A stretch of DNA of 27,933 bases from an uncultured Bacilli bacterium (GTDB lineage: Bacteria; Bacillota_I; Bacilli_A; RF39; UBA660): contig CAKPDP010000011.1 of the NCBI GenBank assembly GCA_934149105.1, positions 1 through 27,933 of the forward strand, read 5' to 3'. The first letter of the stretch is position 1, and the number at the start of each line of letters is the position of its first letter. Made by a program: the position numbers and the translations under genes. The notes under the pieces are model-generated. The model did no database searches, had not been told where the DNA came from, and was given only the letters and a program-made list of their open reading frames with translations. Positions 1-7,035 of this stretch are shown piece after piece.

Positions 1-79
1 CAAAGTTTTTCAACTTTTTTCTTAACTTTTTCTTAGCTTCTTTGCTTTATCAACACCCGTTTTTCTTGAGTGCATATTG

Positions 80-108
80 ATGATATCAAATCATTGGAGC
101 AATGTCAA
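80..108 (-). promoter_or_regulatory. Strong leftward promoter at window edge
   Basis: On the minus strand a consensus -35 TTGACA (108-103) is followed after exactly 17 bases by TATCAT (85-80). Upstream of the -35, at about 109-165, the sequence is long A and T runs, like an UP element. Transcription would start near base 73 and run off the left edge through a purine-rich leader. This strength is typical of rRNA, tRNA or other highly expressed transcription units; the downstream gene is not in the window. Confidence 0.65.
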
Positions 109-484
109 CTGTTTTTGGAAAAAAAATGGTTTTTTTTGAAAAAAGCTTTAAAAACAATAATAAATGAAGAAATTTAGAAGACAAATTTCTATTTTTTGAT
201 ATTTTTTAAATTAAAATGATTTTAGATAGAATGATATAAAATAGTACTAATAACTATAAATAATCATTTGATACTAAAAGTGATAAAAAAATATTTTTCA
301 TTTATTCCTCTATAACAATTGCCAAAATCATTTTTACAAACCATATCAATCTCTTGGTTAAAATGATTGTTTTTTTCCTTTTTTTTTTGATAAAATTAGG
401 ATAATTAAATAATAGAGGATGATAGAGTTTTTAATATTTAGTTATGTTTTATTATTTTAGATACAAAGAGGAGTTAGTTTTGAT
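109..484. other. AT-rich intergenic region, no gene seen
   Basis: Apart from the leftward promoter and its A/T-rich upstream part, I see no gene here. Long homopolymer runs and imperfect repeats of an AAAATGATT-like word occur around 210-375. Short open frames lack convincing ribosome binding sites. The last 20 bases carry the GAGGAG ribosome binding site of the following gene. Confidence 0.6.
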
Positions 485-1939
485 GTGAAGAATTTAAGAT
501 TTTTTAGAATTATGTATGTGATATCTTTATCATTAATGTTATTTACAATTACTTCCCTATATTCATTTTATAGTACTATGAAAAAAGATGTTGTCTTCAA
601 GCTAAAGGGAGAAGATAAAGTAGAAATGGAAGTATTCTCCGAATATACAGATCATGGAGCTAAAGCTTTAGCTTGTTTATATAATATTTACCAAGGTATC
701 TCTAAGGAGATTAAGACGGATAATGAAGTCGATAATAATAAGGTAGGAGAATATTTTGTTAGTTATCATCTTAATTATAATGATATTGATTATGAAATTA
801 AAAGAAAAGTTATAGTTAAAGATAATACTTCTCCTACTATTTTACTTGTAGGAAGCAATGAGAAAACTATCTGCCCTAATCAAAAATATGTCGAAGAAGG
901 ATATACGGCTTCAGATAATTATGATGGTGATGTTACAAACTTGGTTTCAGTTAATACTGATAGCGAGGGAATAACTTATAGTGTTACTGATACTTCTGGT
1001 AATAGTGTTCAAGAAAAAAGAATTATTAAATATGAAGATACTGAAAAGCCTACAATAAGATTAAGTGAGGATAATACTATTTACTTAGAAATTGGTAGTA
1101 ATTATAAAGAAAGTGGATATCAAGCTGTTGATAATTGTGAGGGGGATATTACAAATAGAGTTGTTGTTACTAACAATATTAATAATATGGTAGCAGGAAC
1201 TTATTATGTTAATTACTCTGTTAGTGATAGTAATGGTAATTCTAATAGTAGAAGAAGAAAAATTATTGTTTATGATTTAAAAACTAAAAATCTTAATGAT
1301 TATGTTAATAATTTAAATTCTTATATAGCAGCAAAGGGATACCGGGTAAGTTTAGGATATTTCGATTTAAATTCAGGTTATACTTATAGTCATAGAGCTA
1401 GTACAGTTTATTATGGAGCTAGTTTAATAAAAACATTAGATGCTCTTTATATATATGAAAATAATCAAGTTAACGACTACACTAGGGAACTAGTAAAAAA
1501 AGCTATTACTGTTAGTGATAATGTAGCTCATAAAACTTTAGTAGATATAATTGGATTTAATAATTTAAAAAAATATGGTAACTCTTTGGGTGCTACTTAT
1601 ACTTTAATAGGTGGCGATAAGTATGGTTCTACTAATGTTAATGATCAGATTGCTTATATGAAAAAATTATATTCATTTATTAGAGAGAGTAATTATGGAG
1701 AGGAGTTGCGTTCCTATTTTACTAATAATTATTATAATTATTTATCTTTTGATGGGTTACCTACTATTACCCATAAATATGGAGATTATGCCCCTAATTT
1801 CCATGATGTAGCAGTGGTATGGGACGAACATCCTTATGTAATAGTAGTTCTTTCTAATGGTGGATATCTTAATAGAAAGGACATATTTTTAGATATATCA
1901 AAGAGGATATATGGATTACATAAAGTTATATATAGTTAA
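485..1939 (+). CDS. Membrane-anchored Ig-like/serine beta-lactamase-fold protein
   Basis: This 484-residue protein has one N-terminal membrane segment (about 8-30). Three Ig-like DUF5011-type modules follow (about 36-112, 115-182, 186-262), recognisable by the recurring DNxxGD(V/I)TN and YxVxDxxGN signatures. A C-terminal class-A beta-lactamase/PBP-like domain (about 270-484) has a nucleophile motif SLIK (S313, K316), SDN at 344-346 and a KYG (431-433) where KTG is usual. It is probably anchored outside the membrane and acts on, or binds, cell-wall material; resistance activity cannot be inferred. The GTG start at 485 is chosen because GAGGAG lies at 468-473 and the ATG at 482 runs straight into TGA. 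It stands alone and converges on the pyrimidine phosphorylase gene. Confidence 0.85.
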   Translation: MKNLRFFRIMYVISLSLMLFTITSLYSFYSTMKKDVVFKLKGEDKVEMEVFSEYTDHGAKALACLYNIYQGISKEIKTDNEVDNNKVGEYFVSYHLNYNDIDYEIKRKVIVKDNTSPTILLVGSNEKTICPNQKYVEEGYTASDNYDGDVTNLVSVNTDSEGITYSVTDTSGNSVQEKRIIKYEDTEKPTIRLSEDNTIYLEIGSNYKESGYQAVDNCEGDITNRVVVTNNINNMVAGTYYVNYSVSDSNGNSNSRRRKIIVYDLKTKNLNDYVNNLNSYIAAKGYRVSLGYFDLNSGYTYSHRASTVYYGASLIKTLDALYIYENNQVNDYTRELVKKAITVSDNVAHKTLVDIIGFNNLKKYGNSLGATYTLIGGDKYGSTNVNDQIAYMKKLYSFIRESNYGEELRSYFTNNYYNYLSFDGLPTITHKYGDYAPNFHDVAVVWDEHPYVIVVLSNGGYLNRKDIFLDISKRIYGLHKVIYS

Positions 1940-1975
1940 AAAATAGAAGGCTCACTCAAGTAAGTCTTCTATTTT
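1940..1975. terminator. Bidirectional hairpin between convergent genes
   Basis: A perfect 10-bp stem (1940-1949 with 1966-1975) carries A-runs on one side and T-runs on the other, so it can end transcription both ways. It starts right after the stop of the plus-strand gene and contains the stop codon of the phosphorylase gene. Confidence 0.65.
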
Positions 1976-3234
1976 ACTATATCTAATATTATTTTAGGTT
2001 CTTCAATAGGTTTAGGAGCAATTTGGAAAGCATTAAAATCAATACTAGTTACTTCTTTATTAGTATGAACAGTCATTAGAACTTCACCTTTTTGAACATA
2101 GTCATTTATTTTTTTATTTAAAACTATTCCAGCTGAGTAATCTATTTGATCATCTTTAGTAACTCTTCCTGCTCCTAAATGCATAGAGGCTATTCCTAGT
2201 TTCTGGGCATCTATTGAAACTAAATAACCTTCTAAACTACTTTTTATTTCACAGATATATTTAGATTGTGGTAATTTATCAAGATTACCATGCTGATTTT
2301 GAACAAATTCTAAAAATTTAGTATAAGAAGCACCACTATAGAGTTTTTCTAAGACTTGGCGTTTAGAATCTTCGTAGGTTTGATTAAGAGCTAGAGAAAC
2401 CATATGGGTAGACAATTCTATACATAAATCCGATAAGGTTCCAGTAGTTTTATTATTTAAAACAGCGATCGCCTCTTCTACTTCCAAACTATTTCCAATG
2501 TTATTTCCAAGAGGACAATCCATATTGGTTAGAAGGCAGATTACTTTCATATTATGTCGTTTACCTATTTCAATCATTAAAGTAGCTAACTTATGAGCAT
2601 CAGAAATATTTTTTATTAGGGCCCCCTTTCCTACTTTGATATCGATAACTAGGTTTTTAGATCCCGAAGCTATTTTCTTACTCATTATAGAGGACGCTAT
2701 TAAAGGGATAGATTCAACGGTACCAGTTACATCACGAAGAGCATAAATCTTTTTATCAGCAGGTACAAGGTCATTAGTAGGACGAATATCAGAGAATCCT
2801 ACTTTGGCTACAGATTCAATAAATTCTTGACTAGTTAAGCTAGAATTAAATCCAGGAATAGATTCTAATTTATCGATAGTTCCGCCAGTATAACCTAGAC
2901 CAGGTCCACTCATTTTAGCTACTTTAGCTCCACAGGAAGCAACAATAGGGCCTACTATTAAGGTGGTCTTATCCCCTACTCCTCCTGTCGAATGTTTATC
3001 GACGACATTACTAAGGTTACTTAAATCAAGTTTATCGCCACTATTTAACATGCTTTCAGTTAAAGCAAAGACTTCATTATTAGTCATACCATTTAGAACA
3101 ATAGCCATAAGAAGGCTACTCATTTGATAGTCCGCTATTTGATCAGAAACATAACCGTCAATAACATATTTTATTTCTTCTGAAGTTAGTTCTTGTTTAT
3201 TTTTCTTTTTACTTATTATATCAACTATATTCAT
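1969..3234 (-). CDS. pdp: Pyrimidine-nucleoside phosphorylase
   Basis: The 421-residue protein matches the thymidine/pyrimidine-nucleoside phosphorylase family over its full length (usual length about 430-440). Such enzymes split pyrimidine nucleosides with phosphate for salvage. Visible signatures are KHSTGGVGDKTT (phosphate site), GTIDKLESIPGF, and YALRDVTGTVESIPLIASS followed by MSKK, which hold the conserved Arg, Ser and Lys of the base site. One conserved segment is altered: the family's SGRGLGHTGGT reads SGPGLGYTGGT here, so the His treated as catalytic in the E. coli enzyme is Tyr. Its GAAAGG ribosome binding site lies just downstream of scpB (49-base gap), so it may be expressed with scpAB or from a TATAAT at 3261-3266. 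Other deo or salvage genes are not adjacent. Confidence 0.93.
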   Translation of the reverse strand: MNIVDIISKKKNKQELTSEEIKYVIDGYVSDQIADYQMSSLLMAIVLNGMTNNEVFALTESMLNSGDKLDLSNLSNVVDKHSTGGVGDKTTLIVGPIVASCGAKVAKMSGPGLGYTGGTIDKLESIPGFNSSLTSQEFIESVAKVGFSDIRPTNDLVPADKKIYALRDVTGTVESIPLIASSIMSKKIASGSKNLVIDIKVGKGALIKNISDAHKLATLMIEIGKRHNMKVICLLTNMDCPLGNNIGNSLEVEEAIAVLNNKTTGTLSDLCIELSTHMVSLALNQTYEDSKRQVLEKLYSGASYTKFLEFVQNQHGNLDKLPQSKYICEIKSSLEGYLVSIDAQKLGIASMHLGAGRVTKDDQIDYSAGIVLNKKINDYVQKGEVLMTVHTNKEVTSIDFNAFQIAPKPIEEPKIILDIVK

Positions 3235-3283
3235 ATATTCTTTTTATCCTTTCTTATTATATTATAACAACAAGTGTTATCTT

Positions 3284-3850
3284 TTAATAATTATCATCAT
3301 CGTGATAATTAGTTTTAAATAAATCTTTTTCGGTTTCAAGGTCAGAGTCCGATGGAGGAGTTAGCTCTGGCAAATCTTTAAGAGTGGACATACCAAAATA
3401 ATCTAAAAATTCATCAGTAGTCTTATAAAGAATAGGTTTACCAGGAAGATCAGATTTACCAGATTCTTTTATTAAGCCTTTGGCTAATAATTTTCTAACA
3501 ATATGAGCCGATTCAGTACCCCTTAATTCATCTATTTGAACTCTAGTTATGGGTTCATTATAGGCAATAATAGCTAAGGTTTCGAGGGCAGCTTGAGACA
3601 ATGTATTAGTACGGGGATTTTCTAATAATTTTTGATAATAGGCACGATGTTCTTCTTTAGTAGTTAATTTAAAAGTATTGCCTAGATAATTTATTCTAAG
3701 GCCCCGATCAGAATTTTCGTAGTTTTGTTTTAAATCACTTATTAATTTTTTAGCTTCTTCTTCACTAATATTCAGGATAGAGATAACATCTTGAATAGTT
3801 AAGCCTTCGTCTCCTTGAACATAAAGTAAGCCTTCTAGTATTCCTTCCAT
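3284..3850 (-). CDS. scpB: Segregation and condensation protein B
   Basis: The 188-residue protein is ScpB, the winged-helix kleisin partner that binds ScpA and, with Smc, forms the chromosome-condensing complex on the nucleoid. The family signature LSQAALETLAIIAYNEPITR followed by DELRG marks the first winged helix, and LPGKPILYKTTDEFLDYFG the second. The C-terminal 25 residues are acidic and probably disordered. The gene starts three bases after scpA. Its ribosome binding site AGGAGG is made by the last two arginine codons of scpA, a sign of translational coupling. Confidence 0.95.
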   Translation of the reverse strand: MEGILEGLLYVQGDEGLTIQDVISILNISEEEAKKLISDLKQNYENSDRGLRINYLGNTFKLTTKEEHRAYYQKLLENPRTNTLSQAALETLAIIAYNEPITRVQIDELRGTESAHIVRKLLAKGLIKESGKSDLPGKPILYKTTDEFLDYFGMSTLKDLPELTPPSDSDLETEKDLFKTNYHDDDNY

Positions 3851-3853
3851 ATT

Positions 3854-4576
3854 TTACCTCCTCATCTCAATATAGATATTTGAAAAATTTCGTTCTTGAG
3901 TTATTGTAACTTCATTTTCTTTACTCATTTCTAAGATAGCTAAAAAAGTTACTACAACATAACTTTTACTATAGATATCAAATAATTCTGTAAATTCAAC
4001 TTTCTTTTTAGTAGTAAGAAGATTATAAATTGTCCTTTTTCGATCTTTAACACTATATTCTTTAGTAGCTATTTTAGTATTCAAAGGTTTTTCAGCTTCT
4101 TTTCTTTGGATAAACTTTTGCATGGCTAAGAACAAATCGGAAGCTGTTAAAACATTTTCAGGAAGATTATTTTCAAGATAGTTAGTTATGTTTTCAGGTT
4201 CTTTTATATATATCTTCTTTCTATTTAATTCTAGAGTTTTAAATTCTTTAGTTATTTCTTTATATTTTTGATACTCTATTAATCTTTTAATTAAATTTTC
4301 TTTGGTATTTTCTTCCTCTTCTTCGGTTTCAGAATCTTTTTCTTCTTTAACTGGTAAAAGAGATTTAGATTTTAATTCCATTAGTTCTGCTGCCATAACA
4401 AGGTAAGAAGAAGCAACATTGATATTTAGTTCTTCCATTTTATTAATATAATCTAAATATTGTTTAGTAATATCATCGATAGAAATATCGTTGATAGCAA
4501 TATTTGATTCTTTTATTAAGTGAAGGAGTAAGTCTAATGGTCCTTCAAATTGATCAATTTTTATGTTGTAATCCAT
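3854..4576 (-). CDS. scpA: Segregation and condensation protein A
   Basis: ScpA is the kleisin subunit that bridges the Smc heads and binds ScpB. The N-terminal signature IDQFEGPLDLLLHLI and the segment YLVMAAELMELKSKSLLP are clear, followed by a charged Glu-rich linker and a C-terminal winged helix. I chose the ATG at 4576 (240 residues) because GGAGG lies 6-10 bases upstream and the product then begins at the conserved N terminus. An upstream in-frame ATG at 4624 has no ribosome binding site and lies inside a possible -10 element. The gene heads the scpA-scpB(-pdp) unit. Confidence 0.93.
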   Translation of the reverse strand: MDYNIKIDQFEGPLDLLLHLIKESNIAINDISIDDITKQYLDYINKMEELNINVASSYLVMAAELMELKSKSLLPVKEEKDSETEEEEENTKENLIKRLIEYQKYKEITKEFKTLELNRKKIYIKEPENITNYLENNLPENVLTASDLFLAMQKFIQRKEAEKPLNTKIATKEYSVKDRKRTIYNLLTTKKKVEFTELFDIYSKSYVVVTFLAILEMSKENEVTITQERNFSNIYIEMRR

Positions 4577-4622
4577 TATTTCCTCCCTACTTCTAAATTT
4601 TAATATTAACTCTAACATTCTC

Positions 4623-4651
4623 ATTATAGCACATTTTTAGAAGACTTTATA
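4623..4651 (-). promoter_or_regulatory. Possible proximal scpA promoter (extended -10)
   Basis: On the minus strand TGC precedes TATAAT (4628-4623), an extended -10. The hexamer 17 bases upstream, TATAAA, is a weak -35. Transcription would start near 4616, leaving about 40 bases of leader before the scpA start at 4576. Confidence 0.4.
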
Positions 4652-4659
4652 AGACATTA

Positions 4660-4692
4660 ATGTTTTTTAGATGAATAATTATGTTTTTTAGA
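4660..4692. repeat. 12-bp direct repeat in scpA leader
   Basis: ATGTTTTTTAGA occurs at 4660-4671 and again at 4681-4692, exactly 21 bases apart (two helical turns). The flanks are also similar (TGAATAATT and TGAATAAATT). The pair lies between the two candidate scpA promoters. Confidence 0.6.
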
Positions 4693-4703
4693 GTTATGAA
4701 TAA

Positions 4704-4732
4704 ATTATACCAAACAACTGTACATGCATCAA
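4704..4732 (-). promoter_or_regulatory. Distal scpA promoter
   Basis: On the minus strand TTGATG (4732-4727), 17 bases, then TATAAT (4709-4704), preceded by TGG as an extended -10. Transcription would start near 4697 and cross the direct repeats before scpA. Confidence 0.6.
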
Positions 4733-4740
4733 GAAAAAAA

Positions 4741-4773
4741 TAAAAAAATGGCTTAAACCGTGAAGGAAGCCAT
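4741..4773 (-). terminator. Terminator of the HTH gene
   Basis: On the minus strand a 7-bp stem (ATGGCTT 4748-4754 with AAGCCAT 4767-4773) is followed by seven T. It lies 29 bases after the stop of the HTH gene and separates it from the scpA promoter. Confidence 0.75.
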
Positions 4774-4801
4774 AAAATTTAAGGAATAAAATTTAAAAAG
4801 A

Positions 4802-5053
4802 TTATTCAGGACGAGTATATTCTAAAATATCTTTGATATCACAATCTAGGACGTAACACATTTTAGCGACAACGTCGAGATCAACTCTAGTAATAGGATT
4901 ATTATAGTAATAAGATTTTATAGTGGTATATTTTAAATTAGTTAACTTAGCCATTTGATAAATAGAAATATCATATTTATCCATTAGTTTAGATAGAACT
5001 ATATTTACTTTGCCATATGTTTTGTATTCTGCTACTGCTTTTATATTATTCAT
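4802..5053 (-). CDS. Small Cro/C1-type HTH transcription regulator
   Basis: This 83-residue protein is almost entirely one Cro/C1-like helix-turn-helix domain of the short YozG/HTH_26 kind. The helices include KLMDKYDISIYQMAKLT, TTIKSYYYN and DLDVVAKMCYVLDCDIKDIL. It would bind DNA as a dimer in the cytoplasm. GGAGG sits at 5058-5062, seven bases before ATG. A perfect 17-bp palindrome (5064-5080) lies next to the ribosome binding site, a natural place for self-repression. The gene is divergent from the 74-residue ORF at 5153 and has its own terminator. The targets are unknown. Confidence 0.85.
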   Translation of the reverse strand: MNNIKAVAEYKTYGKVNIVLSKLMDKYDISIYQMAKLTNLKYTTIKSYYYNNPITRVDLDVVAKMCYVLDCDIKDILEYTRPE

Positions 5054-5063
5054 TTTTACCTCC

Positions 5064-5080
5064 GTTAAAATTATTTTAAC
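5064..5080. promoter_or_regulatory. Perfect palindrome, candidate operator
   Basis: GTTAAAAT-T-ATTTTAAC is an exact 8-1-8 inverted repeat directly upstream of the HTH gene's ribosome binding site. It includes the minus-strand hexamer TAAAAT that could be its -10. Position and symmetry suit a dimeric HTH repressor, probably the neighbouring gene product. Confidence 0.5.
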
Positions 5081-5105
5081 ATGGAAGTATCTTTAAAAAT
5101 ATTCC

Positions 5106-5134
5106 TTTACAAGTACTTCTTTAGAGTGTATTAT
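5106..5134 (+). promoter_or_regulatory. Promoter of the 74-residue ORF
   Basis: TTTACA (5106-5111), 17 bases, TATTAT (5129-5134). The predicted start is near 5141, so the leader is only about 12 bases and begins at the AGGTGA ribosome binding site. Confidence 0.55.
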
Positions 5135-5152
5135 GGTATTAGGTGATTTTGT

Positions 5153-5377
5153 ATGGATATTAATTATATGGTTAAAAATATTAGCAAAAAAATGATTGAT
5201 ATTAGTCAAAAGGAAGATTTATCATTAAAAGAAGTTTGGAAAAAGATCTCGATAGATTATGATGAAGAGAAAAAAATTGATCCAGAGATGGTGCTAGCCA
5301 AAACAATATCTTTTTTAACACAAGAAGGATATGACATAGTTAGTACACATCCGTTAAAATTTAAGAGATATAGATGA
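5153..5377 (+). CDS. Small hypothetical protein, 74 residues
   Basis: I do not recognise this family. The product is small, charged (Lys, Asp and Glu rich) and soluble, with predicted amphipathic helices and no membrane segment. Coding status is supported by a good promoter (5106-5134), AGGTGA at 5141-5146 placed seven bases before the ATG, and a terminator at 5492-5533. It is divergent from the HTH regulator and could be its target or partner, but this rests only on position. Its TGA stop overlaps the ATG of an 18-codon reading frame (5374-5430). Confidence 0.6.
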   Translation: MDINYMVKNISKKMIDISQKEDLSLKEVWKKISIDYDEEKKIDPEMVLAKTISFLTQEGYDIVSTHPLKFKRYR

Positions 5378-5491
5378 AGTTTGAAAAAATATTGTTAGGA
5401 ATACTAAGAGAAAAAGTTCTAGAACAATAAAGAGGAAGTTTAATCAAAGAAGGAGCCTAAAGCTAGCAAATAATCTAGTGGGAAGGCCTAG

Positions 5492-5533
5492 AAAATTAGG
5501 AGCTAAATTTTGATAATGGTTCCTAATTTTTTT
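5492..5533. terminator. Terminator between the 74-residue ORF and sigE
   Basis: A perfect 10-bp stem (5492-5501 with 5521-5530) is followed on the plus strand by a T-run to 5533, ending the 5153 transcript. The inverse reading also gives a T-run, so it can serve sigE, whose final codons form part of the hairpin. Confidence 0.75.
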
Positions 5534-6192
5534 ATTACTTTTTTCTCAATTCTAGAGATATAGGACTGGGAAATACCTAATAAATCAGCAACTTCTTTTT
5601 GAGTTAATTCTTTATGACCATTAAGACCATAACGAAGTTCAATTATTTCGCGATCGCGACGATTTAGTTTTAGGACTTCAGTTTGAAGAGTTAGTTTATC
5701 TTGCTCGTCTTCAATATTTTTAGTTACAATATCAGGCTCAGTTCCTAAAACATCTTCTAGGTGTAATTCATTACCATCAGAATCAAAGGAAAGACTATCT
5801 TCAAAACTAACTTCCGTTCTTTTTTTCTTAGTCTTACGAAGATACATTAGAATCTCATTATCAATACAACGAGAAGCATAAGTAGCTAGTTTAATATTCT
5901 TATCTAATTTATAGGTATTAACGCCTTTAATAAGACCAATAGTCCCGATCGAGACTAGATCTTCTAAATCGATAGAAGTATTTTCATATTTTTTAGCTAG
6001 AAAGACAACTAATCTAAGATTATGTTCGATCAATTTGTTACGAGCTTGTTCATCACCAGTGGTAGCTAATTCTACATATTTGATTTCTTCTTCTTTAGAG
6101 AGGGGTGGTGGTAAGATATCGGTACTACCAAGATAAAAACAATAGTTTAATTTGGCTAAAAATTTCTTAATTAGAGCAATTATTTTACGCAT
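5503..6192 (-). CDS. sigE: Sporulation sigma factor SigE precursor
   Basis: The 229-residue protein is pro-sigma-E, the early mother-cell sigma factor of endospore formation. The diagnostic segment LGSTDILPPPLSKEEE (21-36) matches the processing region of Bacillus pro-sigma-E. Region 2 carries NLRLVVFLAKKYENT, DLVSIGTIGLIKGVNTY and LATYASRCIDNEILMYLR; region 4 ends with ADLLGISQSYISRIEKKVIKK. By comparison with B. subtilis the pro-sequence would be about 19 residues (27 there). Region 2 and 4 motifs are intact. The ATG directly follows the spoIIGA stop, with GAAAGG inside the end of that gene, so the two are translationally coupled. sigG, which follows sigE in Bacillus, is not adjacent. Confidence 0.95.
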   Translation of the reverse strand: MRKIIALIKKFLAKLNYCFYLGSTDILPPPLSKEEEIKYVELATTGDEQARNKLIEHNLRLVVFLAKKYENTSIDLEDLVSIGTIGLIKGVNTYKLDKNIKLATYASRCIDNEILMYLRKTKKKRTEVSFEDSLSFDSDGNELHLEDVLGTEPDIVTKNIEDEQDKLTLQTEVLKLNRRDREIIELRYGLNGHKELTQKEVADLLGISQSYISRIEKKVIKKLGTIIKI

Positions 6193-6981
6193 TTAGTTCA
6201 TCCTTTCTAATAATTTTTGATTTAAAATACATTCTACTCCTTCAATAGAAAAAGGTTCTTCCGAGAGGCCTATTAAGAAATTAGTTTGATTTTTATAACC
6301 AAAGATATGGATTTTTTGGGGAATAAGACACTTTAAGAGGCTATGATTATTTAAAGAATTATATGGTACTAAGAGATAGTTATAATCTTTAGTTATAAGA
6401 TTTTTATTTAATAAGATAATAGGTCGCCCTTTATAAGGATCTTTAAGATTATTACCAGTATCAAGAAAAGCAGTAGTATGAATTATATCGGTAGAGGTTA
6501 AATAGATATCTACTTGGTAATAGTTAGTATTAGTATTTTTTAGGGAGGTAGATTGTTTTAGATAGAGAAAGATAATAAGAGGAGTTAAGATTAATACAAG
6601 AATTAGGTTGATAGAGAAGCCAGAATGATAAAAGATAAGGCCATCATTTTTATAACTAAATTGAATATTTAGAAAATAGAGAGTTCCTCCTAAAAAGATA
6701 CTGGCAATATAAAGATAGAAGAGATTTTTAAGGAAAAAGAATATATTTTTAAAAGAAAAGGTAATTAAAATCATAAGAATAGAGATTAGTAATTTTAAGA
6801 TAAAGAGTTCAAGGGTAGAAAGAGGAAGAAAAAGAGAAATAATAGTAGTAGATCCTACTAGGGATCCTAAGATAAGTTTTTTTAATTTTATTCTTCTTTT
6901 GAGAGTATACGAGATTGTGAATAATAGGAGAAAATCAAAGAAAAAATTTAAGAAAATTACTAAGTCTAAGTATATTTTCAT
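6193..6981 (-). CDS. spoIIGA: Sigma-E processing peptidase SpoIIGA
   Basis: SpoIIGA is the membrane aspartic protease that cleaves pro-sigma-E at the sporulation septum after a forespore signal. The 262-residue protein has five hydrophobic segments in the first 145 residues, then a cytoplasmic protease domain with the signature TAFLDTGNNLKDP (catalytic Asp 174) and the strand GRPIILLNK. Family members are usually near 300 residues, so this one is slightly short at its C terminus. AGGTGA precedes the ATG by six bases. It abuts sigE, its substrate, as in Bacillus, which confirms both calls. A terminator (7003-7035) isolates the pair from the upstream gene. Confidence 0.92.
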   Translation of the reverse strand: MKIYLDLVIFLNFFFDFLLLFTISYTLKRRIKLKKLILGSLVGSTTIISLFLPLSTLELFILKLLISILMILITFSFKNIFFFLKNLFYLYIASIFLGGTLYFLNIQFSYKNDGLIFYHSGFSINLILVLILTPLIIFLYLKQSTSLKNTNTNYYQVDIYLTSTDIIHTTAFLDTGNNLKDPYKGRPIILLNKNLITKDYNYLLVPYNSLNNHSLLKCLIPQKIHIFGYKNQTNFLIGLSEEPFSIEGVECILNQKLLERMN

Positions 6982-7002
6982 TTAATCACCTAAAGATATT
7001 AT

Positions 7003-7035
7003 AAAAAAAATATGGCAACTATTATGTCATATTTT
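7003..7035 (-). terminator. Terminator after the 557-residue repeat protein
   Basis: On the minus strand an 8-bp stem (7028-7035 with 7007-7014), extended by two pairs past a mismatch, is followed by a continuous T-run through 7003. It overlaps the stop codon of the upstream gene and ends the parE transcript before spoIIGA. Confidence 0.75.

Noticed and set aside
290..380. Minus-strand 26-codon frame starting MVCKNDFGNCYR
   Set aside because: No ribosome binding site, no promoter and no family resemblance; composition is compatible with chance.
6982..7033. Spo0A-type promoter of spoIIGA with long spacer
   Set aside because: ATGACA and TATAAT lie 21 bases apart, close to the unusual spacing of the Bacillus spoIIG promoter, but no Spo0A box is visible and the bases also form a terminator.
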